A DNA stretch of 64,000 bases from positions 1 through 64,000 of the forward strand of contig CABJEP010000008.1 in assembly GCA_902364645.1 (NCBI GenBank), given 5' to 3'. Under the pieces are notes generated by a model. That model saw only the letters and a program-made list of their open reading frames with translations, made no database searches and was not told the DNA's origin. The stretch comes from Coriobacteriaceae bacterium (GTDB lineage Bacteria; Actinomycetota; Coriobacteriia; Coriobacteriales; Coriobacteriaceae). This document shows, in pieces, positions 8,552 through 16,928 of the stretch (positions are counted from its first letter, which is position 1; the number at the start of each line of letters is the position of its first letter). The translations under genes and the position numbers were made by a program.

Positions 8552-9781
8552 CTATATAAACGATTGAATTGCAGCCCGGCTATCTTCTCGCAACGAAAGC
8601 TGATTATCAGAATGGAAAAACCTATAAATGACAATCACGATGAAGAAGATATAGACGATATCGCGTCCCTCCACTTGCGCATGCAATAAAAAGGTGAATA
8701 AAAAAATGTTAAATAAGGAATCCGAAGGTTTAACCCTCGCCTGAAGGACAGTAAATACAACAAAGGAAAATGCAAGCAACCCGCCGGAAATTAATATAGA
8801 CAAATAGCTGTTATGAGGATTGCCAGTATTAAATAGTCCGGTAATTGTTAGCGCCCTAACAAGATTATTGAAACTAGCAGCGCTGTAGCTGCCTAAGCCA
8901 AGCAAAGGGCTCATGGCAACTAGTCTAAAACCAAATGCCCATAAAAATGAACGCTCGGTAAAGGTAGAATTTCTTCCTAATAGTTCAAAAATCCCAGCTA
9001 AGCCGCTAATTGTACTTTGCCCATAAACGAAAATCGCAAAAAAGGCGATATTAACGCCTACAGCAAACGAAAAAGAAAATCTGAAAGACTTATAAAGGTA
9101 AGCTACAGTTAGAAACAGGATCAGTAAAACACCCACCAACTTGCCAGACGCAATATCCCTTAGCATTGAAAAGAGGAGCAAATTACTGAGTGAGACAACT
9201 GGAATGCAACAAGCCGCATTGTCAAGATTTCTTTTATACATTTCCAAAACAGAGGAAACCATATAAATGGGGATAAGAGAGTTGTCTGCACCCAATAGAA
9301 ATATCGTGGGCGCACCAGTCACATCTCGAAACATTGCATTTGGAAAAATAAGGCCAGTAAAGGTATTGAGCGAAATCATTAGAATTGAAAATCTTGATAC
9401 GCGTCGAACTAGCTCTATATCTCTTCTATAAAACAGCATGTCTGCTGTCACCAATAGAGGCAATAAACAAAATACCTCATTGAGTGATATCTGCATCGGT
9501 ACATCATTTACGTATGTTGAAAATAGTAGAGTGGCACAATATCCAGCAATTCCAAAATGCACTTTATTCAGCCGAACATCGCCCCGAGCATAAACAAACA
9601 GCGCGAGCAGTAATTGAATTGCGGCAAGACCGTAGTAAACAACACCAAATTTCGGAATTAAATATGAAATTGAGCCCAGCTTAAAGACATACAAAATACC
9701 AATGTAAATACATAAATCGGATAGTTTAATTTTGCTAGCCCTAAGATGCGTATTTGCCTTAGCAGGATTCATGCTGCTCAT
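8552..9781 (-). CDS. wzy: Wzy-like polysaccharide polymerase
   Basis: This 409-aa integral membrane protein has about 11-12 hydrophobic segments. A long polar loop before the C-terminal helices contains GRNSTFTERSFLWAFG, then PLLGLGS and NPHNSYLSIL. The G-R-x(2)TFTGRxxLW and H(N)xYL patterns are typical of O-antigen ligase/polymerase proteins (PF04932). It would link exported repeat units on the outer face of the membrane. The ATG at 9781 is chosen over GTG 9796 because GGAAAG precedes it at good distance. It is A+T-rich, like the central part of the operon. Ligase and polymerase cannot be told apart by sequence; operon context favours polymerase. Confidence 0.85.
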   Translation of the reverse strand: MSSMNPAKANTHLRASKIKLSDLCIYIGILYVFKLGSISYLIPKFGVVYYGLAAIQLLLALFVYARGDVRLNKVHFGIAGYCATLLFSTYVNDVPMQISLNEVFCLLPLLVTADMLFYRRDIELVRRVSRFSILMISLNTFTGLIFPNAMFRDVTGAPTIFLLGADNSLIPIYMVSSVLEMYKRNLDNAACCIPVVSLSNLLLFSMLRDIASGKLVGVLLILFLTVAYLYKSFRFSFSFAVGVNIAFFAIFVYGQSTISGLAGIFELLGRNSTFTERSFLWAFGFRLVAMSPLLGLGSYSAASFNNLVRALTITGLFNTGNPHNSYLSILISGGLLAFSFVVFTVLQARVKPSDSLFNIFLFTFLLHAQVEGRDIVYIFFIVIVIYRFFHSDNQLSLREDSRAAIQSFI

Positions 9782-9795
9782 TAAATATCTTTCCA

Positions 9796-10905
9796 CTATT
9801 TTACACAGCCCAGCTTAACAAGCAGCGAGCGCATCGCTTGCGTGTTATCAGTCGAATTGAAGAAACTAAAAGCAGATGCCGAAAATTTTTCATATTGCCG
9901 ATCGATTTGCTTAATAGCATCGGCTATTGATTCGGGTTCAAAGTCAACGCACTTACCGCTGCCGCTGGCCTCAACAGTTGAAACCAAGCCCGGCAAACGA
10001 TTAGCAAGCGTAGGGAGGCCAAATGCCGCATACTCATATATTTTATTAGGCGCGCAAAAGGCCTTATTAAGCGATGTGTCATCATAAAGCACGACGCCAA
10101 TTCGCGACCTTGCAGTAATTTCCAAATGCTTTGGCGCCGGAACAAAACCATACACAAAAGTATCCGGGTAAATCTCCTTCATTCGTTCAGTCGTACCGTA
10201 GCGATCTTTTCCCATAAGAACGAAAGCGTAATCAGACTCCATCATACGAAGAGCCTCAGCAATCGGCGCAACATATTCGGGGCGCTGGAATAAACCCTGG
10301 TAAAGAAGGATCTTTCTTCCGTCAATCTCATCCAAGATCTGCTTTGTGGCGCTTGTTGAAACAGAGGGGATTTCACCTGCTTTGAGCCCGTATGGCTTAT
10401 TCGGGAAAACTGAGGGAAGCGAGTTCAGCCCCCATTTAATTTTCATATAGTAGGCACGATTTAACTCGCAGCACGTAACTGCAAGAGCATTGCGACAAAC
10501 CGCCGCAAATAAACGTTCTTTTGTCGGCTGATCATCACACAGCTCTAACGCCGTAGCCACATAGGGAATACCAGAAAGTGCCCCATAAAGTGGAAGCGCA
10601 GATTCAGCAGTTCCAAACCAAATGAGATAGTCCTTTGGCTCATGTTTCAAACGAGTGAGAACCGCCTTACGAAAATGAGTCCAGTTATTCAATGTATCCA
10701 GTTTTCCGCCAACACTCAAATGAGGATCAACGAGTTCCGTAAATGGAATACCCTGGCTTCTTAAAATTTCCTTGGCCGTATCCTTGCTGGAACCAAACCA
10801 AACTTCAATCTGTACGCCCAAATCTTTAATCATTCTTATTTGTGACATACAGGGGGGATAGAACGCCAAGTCGGACTTAACAATATATATAACCCTCTTA
10901 AACAT
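9796..10905 (-). CDS. Glycosyltransferase (GT-B type)
   Basis: This 369-aa protein is counted from ATG 10905, which overlaps the previous gene by 8 nt and has GAGGGG upstream; the longer frame to 10950 lies inside that gene. It starts MFKRVIYIVKSDLAFYPP and contains KILLYQGLFQRPEY, GFVPAPKHLEITARSRIGVVLYDD and a nucleotide-sugar binding stretch, FCAPNKIYEYAAFGLPTLAN. That stretch corresponds to the family's C-terminal E-x7-E region. It is a predicted cytoplasmic transferase adding one sugar to the lipid-linked repeat unit. Donor and linkage cannot be read from the sequence. Confidence 0.82.
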   Translation of the reverse strand: MFKRVIYIVKSDLAFYPPCMSQIRMIKDLGVQIEVWFGSSKDTAKEILRSQGIPFTELVDPHLSVGGKLDTLNNWTHFRKAVLTRLKHEPKDYLIWFGTAESALPLYGALSGIPYVATALELCDDQPTKERLFAAVCRNALAVTCCELNRAYYMKIKWGLNSLPSVFPNKPYGLKAGEIPSVSTSATKQILDEIDGRKILLYQGLFQRPEYVAPIAEALRMMESDYAFVLMGKDRYGTTERMKEIYPDTFVYGFVPAPKHLEITARSRIGVVLYDDTSLNKAFCAPNKIYEYAAFGLPTLANRLPGLVSTVEASGSGKCVDFEPESIADAIKQIDRQYEKFSASAFSFFNSTDNTQAMRSLLVKLGCVK

Positions 10906-12124
10906 ATAGCCCCTCGTAAAGATTGCTAACTCGATTTGCGTAAGTCTCATAGCTTCGGTCTTCTTGAAGAGAAGGCAACAAGCGCCTGGTTGACTCGCAA
11001 AGCATTTCGTAATATCTGTCGTCTTCTAGCTTAGAAATCGCTTCACAGAGAGAGGAGACATCACCGTTTTTAAAAAGAAGACCATTTTCGCCATCCCTGA
11101 TATATGAAATAGCTCCACAGGTCTCGGGAACAATTGAAGGAATACCAGAGGTGAGCATAGCTTCAAGGCACACCAAAGGCGAAGCTTCATACCAAGATGA
11201 AGTCATCACCAAAGCCTTATTTGATTTGAACTGGTCTGCGAGAACATCTTTATCACACCAACCCAAAAAATTCAGGTTTGGGTAAGCATCTCTTAGTCTC
11301 TCGAACTCAGGACCAGATCCACATAATGTTCCTGGTAAGCCCAAAGATGTAAGCGCCTTACAAAACAACTCAGGGTTCTTCTCCTTATCAAAACGGCCCA
11401 CAAACAAATAGCCGTTCTTTTCAGATGGCACACCAAGCGAAAGCTCCCCTTCAACAGAAATAGGATTGGGAAGAATGCATGGCATGCCATCATCAAATTC
11501 ACTACCACGCATAATGTCGTAGGTAAAATCCGAAAGATAACAAAACTTTGGATGAGCACGCCTGATTGAGCGATTTTGAAGAGCAATGCGAGCCACTCGA
11601 TACAGCTTCTGTCCATAGCTTCTCTTATCACAATTGCATTGGATGCACTTTGCGGAACATGGTTTCAAATGGCAGATTTCATGCTTCTTAAAATCATAAA
11701 ACCCACCATTAGGGCATACAAGAAAATATTCATGGAGCGTAACGAGCACGTTAAAGCCTAAATCGGCAATAGCATCAAAAATTGAAGATGAAAGCGCATG
11801 AGTCCATGAATGGACATGTACGACAGTGTCATCAGGATTAAATTCGTTTAATAGAGAGCAAAACTTCTTATAAGTTTTACCGCTGTGCAGCCCATTAATG
11901 GCACCGGAAACCTTATTAGCCGATTCGAGAAACGGCCTTTCATTTGCGACAACAACCCTAAAACCGTTAAGGCGGCTATGTATTGGCCCGCAACCAGCAA
12001 AGTAAATAACGTTATATCCGCAGTCACGAAGAACCACGGCAGTGATATAGGCGATTTGGGCAGTTCCACCAAAATTATCAGCAGTGTCATCAACAATAAT
12101 GACGTTTTTGACTCTTTTGTCCAT
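10898..12124 (-). CDS. Glycosyltransferase family 4
   Basis: This 408-aa protein starts at ATG 12124, sharing one base with the upstream stop (TGATG coupling). The N-terminal half has an FGGTAQIAYITAVVLRDCGYNV Rossmann start and VHVHSWTHALSS. A cysteine-rich insert (HEICHLKPCSAKCIQCNC) seen in several capsule GT4 enzymes follows. The C-terminal half has GYLFVGRFDKEKNPELF and SSWYEASPLVCLEAMLTSGIPS, the E-x7-E retaining GT-B signature. It is predicted to act on the cytoplasmic side of the membrane in repeat-unit assembly. Sugar donor unknown. Confidence 0.88.
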   Translation of the reverse strand: MDKRVKNVIIVDDTADNFGGTAQIAYITAVVLRDCGYNVIYFAGCGPIHSRLNGFRVVVANERPFLESANKVSGAINGLHSGKTYKKFCSLLNEFNPDDTVVHVHSWTHALSSSIFDAIADLGFNVLVTLHEYFLVCPNGGFYDFKKHEICHLKPCSAKCIQCNCDKRSYGQKLYRVARIALQNRSIRRAHPKFCYLSDFTYDIMRGSEFDDGMPCILPNPISVEGELSLGVPSEKNGYLFVGRFDKEKNPELFCKALTSLGLPGTLCGSGPEFERLRDAYPNLNFLGWCDKDVLADQFKSNKALVMTSSWYEASPLVCLEAMLTSGIPSIVPETCGAISYIRDGENGLLFKNGDVSSLCEAISKLEDDRYYEMLCESTRRLLPSLQEDRSYETYANRVSNLYEGLYV

Positions 12125-13236
12125 CAAATTATGTCTCCGTTTGCTAGCTGCAAATATCGCCTTGAAAGCCAATCAGCCTGTTGATCAATGTTGTAATTTG
12201 CAAATGAATCAAGAGAAGTGGATTTACGTCCCTCATAAGACTTTTTTGAAAGAGAGCAAATCGCATCAGCCCATTCGACAGGAGTATCAATGGGCAGAAA
12301 CGTACACTCCCCTGTTACATCCACCTCACGCGGAATAACATCACTTAGCAGACATGGCAAACCAGACACCTGAGCCTCGACACCAACGAGGCCCAGGCCT
12401 TCATAAAGGCTTGGAAGAACGAACACATCAAATGCCTGGTATAGTCGATTTACATCGTTTCTCTGTCCCAAGAATTTAACGCAGTCTGAAAGGCCGTGTT
12501 CATCCACCAATGCCTTTATGGAGTCCTCGTCTTCACCGGAGCCGACAAGCAACAGGACAGCGTCGTCGCGGCGTTTTGCGGCTTCGGCGAAAACATCAAT
12601 CAAGAACGGATGATTCTTCTGCGCCATAAACCGACCAACATGCCCAATTACAAACTGACCGCCAACAAGGCCCAGGTCGGCTCGCGCTTGTTCGCGAGCC
12701 TCTGCATTGAAGCGGAAGCTGTTCAAATCAATAGCGTTGTATACAACCTCGAAGTTAGCATCTTTGCCGAAAAGCCACTCACCGGCAAACCGGCTACATG
12801 CAAAGCAATGCGTCGGATACCGGTTAGATTGCGTTTTCAGCACAGCCTTAAGAGCATTCTTGGCATACTCACCCTTACCGCTCGTAGAGTGGCTATGGGC
12901 GATACGCACGGGGACGCCCGCCTTCTTCGCAGCGCGAAGTGGAAAGACGGAAAGAGCGTTGATGTGACTATGAACAATCTTCCAGCCCTCTTGTTTAAAG
13001 AGACGGTGGAGCTCTCGCTGGTATTCAATTACATGCTGATAGGGCGGAATCTCGAAGACTCGGCCACCGAGCGATTCAATCTCCTCGCGGGGAACAAGAG
13101 TCGAATCGGAATCGACAAGGAAATCGAACTGCACTTTACTGCGATCGATATGACGGTAGTAATTCATAACGACGGCTTCAACGCCGCCGCCGTTCATTTT
13201 TCCAACTATCTGTGCGACTCGAATAGGATTAGCCAT
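12124..13236 (-). CDS. Glycosyltransferase family 4 (EpsF-like)
   Basis: This 370-aa protein begins VAQIVGKMNGGGVEAVVMNYYRHID, typical of EpsF/CapM-type GT4 enzymes. It shows HSHINALSVFPLRAAKKAGVPVRIAHSHS, then GHVGRFMAQKNHPFLIDVF, and PSLYEGLGLVGVEAQVSGLPCLLSD with the E-x7-E pair. The gene starts at 13236, directly abutting the stop of the initiating sugar transferase at 13237. It therefore probably adds the second sugar of the repeat. Fully collinear with the family in length. Confidence 0.9.
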   Translation of the reverse strand: MANPIRVAQIVGKMNGGGVEAVVMNYYRHIDRSKVQFDFLVDSDSTLVPREEIESLGGRVFEIPPYQHVIEYQRELHRLFKQEGWKIVHSHINALSVFPLRAAKKAGVPVRIAHSHSTSGKGEYAKNALKAVLKTQSNRYPTHCFACSRFAGEWLFGKDANFEVVYNAIDLNSFRFNAEAREQARADLGLVGGQFVIGHVGRFMAQKNHPFLIDVFAEAAKRRDDAVLLLVGSGEDEDSIKALVDEHGLSDCVKFLGQRNDVNRLYQAFDVFVLPSLYEGLGLVGVEAQVSGLPCLLSDVIPREVDVTGECTFLPIDTPVEWADAICSLSKKSYEGRKSTSLDSFANYNIDQQADWLSRRYLQLANGDII

Positions 13237-13950
13237 CTATCGCCCCGTCCTCTTCTTGCCGAACATGGCACCGAAAGTTCCGGTGAAGCATTTCCAGTCC
13301 ATGCGGAAGCAGCGATTACGCACGTAGCGGAGCTCGATCTTCTGGCGTAAGCCGCTCTCGAAGGTCGCAGCGTTGCGGTCGGTCGCCTGCCACAGGCCCG
13401 TAATGCCGGGCTGAACAGAGAGCAGCTCAGCCTTCTCCTCGTCGGAAAAGTGCTGCTCAAGCTCATCCCTTGTAATGGGACGCGGGCCAATGACGGAAAG
13501 ATCGCCGTTCAGCACGTTCAAGAACTGCGGCATCTCGTCAATAGAGCACTTACGGATGAACCGCCCAACCTTGGTAATGCGGGGGTCATCGTCGACTTTG
13601 CGCTCGACTTCCCACTGATGCAGCTGCTCGGGACTCAAATACTTCTGCACATCGCCAGCATCGGTGACCATGCTGCGAAGCTTGAAAATCTTGATTGTCT
13701 TTCCGCCCTTGCCAACGCGTTCTTGCGTATACATAGGACTGCCGGGCGTCTCAAGGCTAATGAGCGCACACACAATGGCGATGGGGATAAGCAGCAGTAC
13801 ACTCATTAAAAGACTGAACACCAGGTCAAACAGCCTCTTAACAAAGCGATAGCCAAGCGTACCGCTCGGCTTAATCTGATTGAAAGCCAGTGCGTCCCCC
13901 ACTGATGCACAGCTCTCTGTTACTTCTTTAGCAGCCACAATAAAACTCAC
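13237..13950 (-). CDS. Undecaprenyl-phosphate sugar phosphotransferase
   Basis: This 237-aa initiating enzyme moves a sugar-1-phosphate from UDP-sugar to undecaprenyl phosphate (PF02397). It has one membrane segment (about 38-62), QERVGKGGKTIKIFKLRSM, the catalytic region KCSIDEMPQFLNVLNGDLSVIGPRP, and PGITGLWQATDRN. Only the short catalytic form is present, without the N-terminal multi-helix region of WbaP. Start codon is GTG at 13950. Its ribosome site (CAGGAAC) lies in the 3' arm of a 7-bp hairpin next to a nine-G tract, so translation may be structure-controlled. It is the first biosynthetic gene of the operon, 72 nt after the antiterminator gene. Confidence 0.92.
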   Translation of the reverse strand: MSFIVAAKEVTESCASVGDALAFNQIKPSGTLGYRFVKRLFDLVFSLLMSVLLLIPIAIVCALISLETPGSPMYTQERVGKGGKTIKIFKLRSMVTDAGDVQKYLSPEQLHQWEVERKVDDDPRITKVGRFIRKCSIDEMPQFLNVLNGDLSVIGPRPITRDELEQHFSDEEKAELLSVQPGITGLWQATDRNAATFESGLRQKIELRYVRNRCFRMDWKCFTGTFGAMFGKKRTGR

Positions 13951-13976
13951 GTTCCTGTCCCCAGGAACCCCCCCCC
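13951..13976 (-). promoter_or_regulatory. Leader hairpin and nine-G tract before sugar transferase
   Basis: In the minus-strand transcript a run of nine G (plus-strand C 13968-13976) leads into GTTCCTG-GGGA-CAGGAAC. This is a perfect 7-bp stem closed by a GNRA-type loop, ending directly at the GTG start. The hairpin hides the ribosome binding site. It could be the RNA structure that a LoaP-type antiterminator recognises, a translational switch, or both. The homopolymer could also slip. Confidence 0.55.
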
Positions 13977-14022
13977 GTCCATGAATTCAAAAAACGAACG
14001 ATTTGCTGGTACAACGTCTCCC

Positions 14023-14613
14023 TTACGTTTTGCTGGGCACGTCGAGCGGAAGTAACTCCCTAAATGCGGAGTCACCCTCGCCCACGTCTACCAGGCACCA
14101 GCGTTTATGACGGTCGATTTTCTTTACGCGGGCCTCTTGCCCCACCAAGGGCCCCTGCTCTATGTGCAACACGCCGTCTTCTATGCGGGCGACGCTGTTG
14201 CGCACCACGCCGTCGTCGTCCAGCACGCTGCGGTACCAGTCCTGCGCGTCATCCGGCATGGGCATGTACGCCCGCTCCCTACTGCCGGCGATGCGACAGC
14301 CAAAGCTCAACTGGGCCAAAGCCCTATCGAGCGCGGCGGCATCGTGCGTAGCGACGAAAAAATATTCCTTGTACATAGGTTTGGTTTGGAGCGACCATGC
14401 GCCGTCCCGCTTAAACCAGAACTCCTTTTGCATTACAAAAGCGTCCTGCATCAGCTCGTGCGGGATAATGGGGCGGACCTTTTCACAGGTCTCGCGCTCT
14501 TTTCCATGGGGGGTGTGAACCAGATACCAGCGGACGCGGCCGTGCTGGCTGTTGGTGGTGGCGCCATTAAATGCGCCCGGCAGCTGCTCTTGGCGCCGTG
14601 TCGTCTGTTCCAT
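14023..14613 (-). CDS. loaP: LoaP-type NusG-paralog antiterminator
   Basis: A 196-aa protein is read from ATG 14613, which has GAGGGGG upstream. Residues about 27-130 form a NusG N-terminal (NGN) domain (VRWYLVHTPHGKERETCEKV, FWFKRDGAWSLQTKPMYKEYFFV). The last 50 residues form a KOW-like segment (IEQGPLVGQEARVKKIDRHKRWCLVDV). Specialised NusG paralogs of this kind (LoaP, RfaH, UpxY) ride with RNA polymerase and let it read through long surface-polysaccharide or antibiotic operons. It is the first gene of the about 10-kb polysaccharide operon, which fits that role. Whether it is LoaP proper or a sister group needs a tree. Its putative promoter lies within an inverted-repeat-bounded segment. 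Confidence 0.85.
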   Translation of the reverse strand: MEQTTRRQEQLPGAFNGATTNSQHGRVRWYLVHTPHGKERETCEKVRPIIPHELMQDAFVMQKEFWFKRDGAWSLQTKPMYKEYFFVATHDAAALDRALAQLSFGCRIAGSRERAYMPMPDDAQDWYRSVLDDDGVVRNSVARIEDGVLHIEQGPLVGQEARVKKIDRHKRWCLVDVGEGDSAFRELLPLDVPSKT

Positions 14614-14704
14614 GTTCTCGCCCCCTCTTTTGGCTTTGCGATGCACGCAAATGCAGGGGCGTTTAGAACAGGCTTCTCGCTCGCAGCTAGGCGCAGTCGC
14701 AAAA

Positions 14705-14826
14705 GTACAGGTTTTTGTATCTTTCGACAGATGACATTATACGAGCAATCAATCAGCGTTTGCCCAGATTACGCAAAATGTACTGCTAGTAGGTACATCT
14801 CCATACCCCTCTACAAAAACCTGTAC
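14705..14826. repeat. Perfect 15-bp inverted repeats bounding a promoter segment
   Basis: GTACAGGTTTTTGTA at 14705-14719 is repeated exactly in inverted orientation at 14812-14826 (TACAAAAACCTGTAC), separated by 92 bp that contain the likely loaP promoter. A smaller imperfect palindrome, TGTAC-N9-GTACA, lies inside at about 14779-14797. The layout matches known invertible promoters of bacterial capsule loci. An alternative is two binding sites for one regulator. No recombinase is encoded in this window. Confidence 0.6.
14736..14766 (-). promoter_or_regulatory. Putative loaP promoter
   Basis: On the minus strand a consensus TATAAT (14741 to 14736) is preceded by TGGGCA (14766 to 14761) at a 19-nt spacing. 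The -35 matches 4 of 6 and the spacing is long, so the -10 carries the call. It lies wholly between the 15-bp inverted repeats and points toward loaP, about 120 nt away. Confidence 0.45.
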
Positions 14827-14842
14827 CTTTTTGTGCAACAAA

Positions 14843-14867
14843 AAAAGCCGCTCAACCAGCGGCTTTT
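14843..14867. terminator. Bidirectional terminator between thrS and loaP region
   Basis: AAAAGCCGCT and AGCGGCTTTT form a 10-bp stem around a 5-nt loop. T runs follow on both strands (seven on minus, TTTTCTTATTTT on plus). It can back up thrS termination on the minus strand only if transcripts come from further right. On the plus strand it would stop a transcript leaving the inverted-repeat segment rightward. Confidence 0.7.
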
Positions 14868-14884
14868 CTTATTTTGGTAAGAAA

Positions 14885-14917
14885 AAAGGCGACCGCCCTT
14901 TGTGGACGGTCGCCTTT
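14885..14917 (-). terminator. thrS terminator
   Basis: GGCGACCG and CGGTCGCC form a stable stem 22 nt past the thrS stop. On the minus strand it is followed by TTTTTTC. It is a standard intrinsic terminator. Confidence 0.8.
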
Positions 14918-14939
14918 GTAAATTGTTGTGAAGCTTACC

Positions 14940-16703
14940 TTAGGCGCGGGTCTTGATCTCCTCGGTCACCTTGGCAACAAACTCGTCGACGCTCATCTGA
15001 ACGGTCTCGTTGGAGCGATCGCGGACGGAGATGTTGCCGGCCTCGACCTCCTTCTCGCCCAGGATGAGCATGTAGGGCACGCGGTCGATGCTGCGGGCCT
15101 CGCGGATCTTGTAGCCAATCTTCTCATCGCGGTCGTCGCAGACCACGCGAATGCCGGCCTCCTCCAGCTTGGCGCACACCTCGTGCGCGTAGTCGCGGCT
15201 CTTCTCGGAGACGGGAAGTGCCTTGACCTGCACGGGAGCCAGCCAGGTGGGGAACTTGCCCGCAAAGTGCTCAATCAGAATACCAATAAAGCGCTCGATG
15301 GAGCCAAAGCACACGCGGTGCAGCATGATGGGGCGCTTCTTGGTGCCGTCGGCGTCCACGTACTCCAGGTCAAAGTTGAGCGGCATCTGGAAGTCGAGCT
15401 GCACGGTACCGCACTGCCAGGTACGGCCGAGCGAGTCCTCCAGGTGGAAGTCGATCTTGGGGCCGTAGAAGGCGCCGTCGCCCTCGTTGACCTCGTAGTC
15501 CATACCCAGCTTCTCCAGAGCGGTGCGCAGGCCTTCCTCGGCGCGCGCCCAGTCCTCGTCCGAACCCATGGAGTCCTCGGGGCGGGTGGAAAGCTCGACG
15601 TGATACTTAAAGCCAAACTTCTGGTACACGGAGTCGATGAGGTTGACAACGCCCACGATCTCGTCGGTCAGCTGGTCGGGACGAACAAACAGGTGGGCAT
15701 CGTCCTGGTTAAAGCAACGCACGCGGAACAGGCCGTGCAGGGCGCCGCGCAGCTCGTGGCGGTGCACCAGGCCAATCTCGCCGGCGCGAATGGGCAGCTC
15801 GCGGTAGGAGTGCGGCTTGGAGGCGTACACCAGCACGCCGCCCGGGCAGTTCATGGGCTTAATGCAGTACTCCTCGTCGTCGATGACGGTGGAGTACATG
15901 TTGTCCTTGTAGTGGTCCCAGTGGCCCGAGGTCTTCCACAGCTGCTTGTTCATGATGAGCGGCGTGGAGATCTCCACGTAGCCGGCCTTGTGGTGGATCT
16001 CACGCCAGTAGTCCAGCAGCGTGTTCTTAAGGATCATGCCGTTAGGCAGGAAGAACGGGAAGCCAGGGGCCTCATCGCGCATCATAAAGAGGTCCATCTC
16101 GCGGCCGATCTTGCGGTGGTCGCGCTTCTTGGCCTCCTCCAGCATGTGCATGTGCTCGTCGAGCTCTTCCTTGGTGGCAAAGGCGACGCCGTTGATGCGG
16201 GTGAGCATCTTGTTGTCCTTGTCGCCCTTCCAGTAAGCGCCCGAGACGCCAGTGAGCTTAAAGGCCTTCAGCGCCTTGGTGTAGCAGATGTGGGGGCCGA
16301 CGCACATGTCGATGTAGTCGCCCTGCTGGTAGAAGGTGATACGGGCGTCGTCGTCCAGGTCGCCGATGTGCTCGACCTTGTACTTCTCGCCGCGCTCCTC
16401 CATAAGGGCGATGGCCTCGGCGCGGGGCTTCTCGTACACGGAAAACTTGAGGTTCTCCTTGACGATCTTCTTCATCTCGGCCTCGATCGCGGGGAAGTCG
16501 TCCTCGCTGATCTTGACGCCCTCGGGCAGGTCGACGTCGTAGTAGAAGCCGTTGTCGGTCGCGGGGCCGTAGGCAAAGTCGGCCTCGGGGTACAGGCGCT
16601 TGATGGCCTGCGCCATGATGTGCGCGGCGGAGTGGCGGATGACGTGCGTGACCTCGTCCTGCGGGAGCTCGGCCACCGAACCGTCATTGTAGAGTGCCTT
16701 CAT
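14940..16703 (-). CDS. thrS: Threonyl-tRNA synthetase
   Basis: This 587-aa class II synthetase charges tRNA-Thr. It has the editing (SAD) domain near the N terminus (HSAAHIMAQAIKRLYP, then ICYTKALKAFKLTGVSGAYW). Class II motifs are visible: motif 2 FRVRCFNQDDAHLF and motif 3 HRVCFGSIERFIGILIEH. The zinc-binding region has CIKPMNCPG, and the anticodon-binding domain is at the C terminus. It starts almost at the editing domain, so the about 60-residue N-terminal TGS domain of longer ThrRS proteins is missing. AGGAG lies 11-12 nt before the ATG. No T-box is seen in the short leader, but a 10-bp leader hairpin is present. Confidence 0.97.
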   Translation of the reverse strand: MKALYNDGSVAELPQDEVTHVIRHSAAHIMAQAIKRLYPEADFAYGPATDNGFYYDVDLPEGVKISEDDFPAIEAEMKKIVKENLKFSVYEKPRAEAIALMEERGEKYKVEHIGDLDDDARITFYQQGDYIDMCVGPHICYTKALKAFKLTGVSGAYWKGDKDNKMLTRINGVAFATKEELDEHMHMLEEAKKRDHRKIGREMDLFMMRDEAPGFPFFLPNGMILKNTLLDYWREIHHKAGYVEISTPLIMNKQLWKTSGHWDHYKDNMYSTVIDDEEYCIKPMNCPGGVLVYASKPHSYRELPIRAGEIGLVHRHELRGALHGLFRVRCFNQDDAHLFVRPDQLTDEIVGVVNLIDSVYQKFGFKYHVELSTRPEDSMGSDEDWARAEEGLRTALEKLGMDYEVNEGDGAFYGPKIDFHLEDSLGRTWQCGTVQLDFQMPLNFDLEYVDADGTKKRPIMLHRVCFGSIERFIGILIEHFAGKFPTWLAPVQVKALPVSEKSRDYAHEVCAKLEEAGIRVVCDDRDEKIGYKIREARSIDRVPYMLILGEKEVEAGNISVRDRSNETVQMSVDEFVAKVTEEIKTRA

Positions 16704-16729
16704 GGGTATGTTTTCTCCTCTCGGATGCC

Positions 16730-16773
16730 TGATGCAAGTGCGTGCGATGCGCTCGGCGTTTTAACTTGCATCA
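16730..16773 (-). promoter_or_regulatory. thrS leader inverted repeat
   Basis: TGATGCAAGT (16730-16739) and ACTTGCATCA (16764-16773) are perfect 10-bp complements in the thrS leader, just after the promoter -10 box. It could form a leader hairpin or be an operator. Its role is unknown. Confidence 0.45.
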
Positions 16774-16800
16774 TTATAGGCAGGTTGCCTTGGTATACAA
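16773..16800 (-). promoter_or_regulatory. thrS promoter
   Basis: On the minus strand TTGTAT (16800 to 16795) and a perfect TATAAT (16778 to 16773) are spaced by 16 nt, about 70 nt upstream of the thrS ATG. The -10 is consensus and the -35 keeps the TTG. Confidence 0.6.
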
Positions 16801-16801
16801 G

Positions 16802-16832
16802 CGCCCGCCGCACCTTAATGGCACGGCGGGCG
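16802..16832. terminator. Hairpin after zinc-ribbon gene
   Basis: CGCCCGCCG and CGGCGGGCG form a 9-bp GC stem with a 13-nt loop. A T run (GATTTT) follows on the plus strand and only TTGTAT on the minus. It most likely ends the minus-strand zinc-ribbon gene before the thrS promoter. Confidence 0.5.
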
Positions 16833-16928
16833 ATTTTCTACGCATGCTTCATCGTGTGGGGTGGGACTGCGGGGCGCGCGTGGCTTACAGCGTGTCCGTG
16901 GCTTGCGGCAGGCCCGGCGATGGATGCG

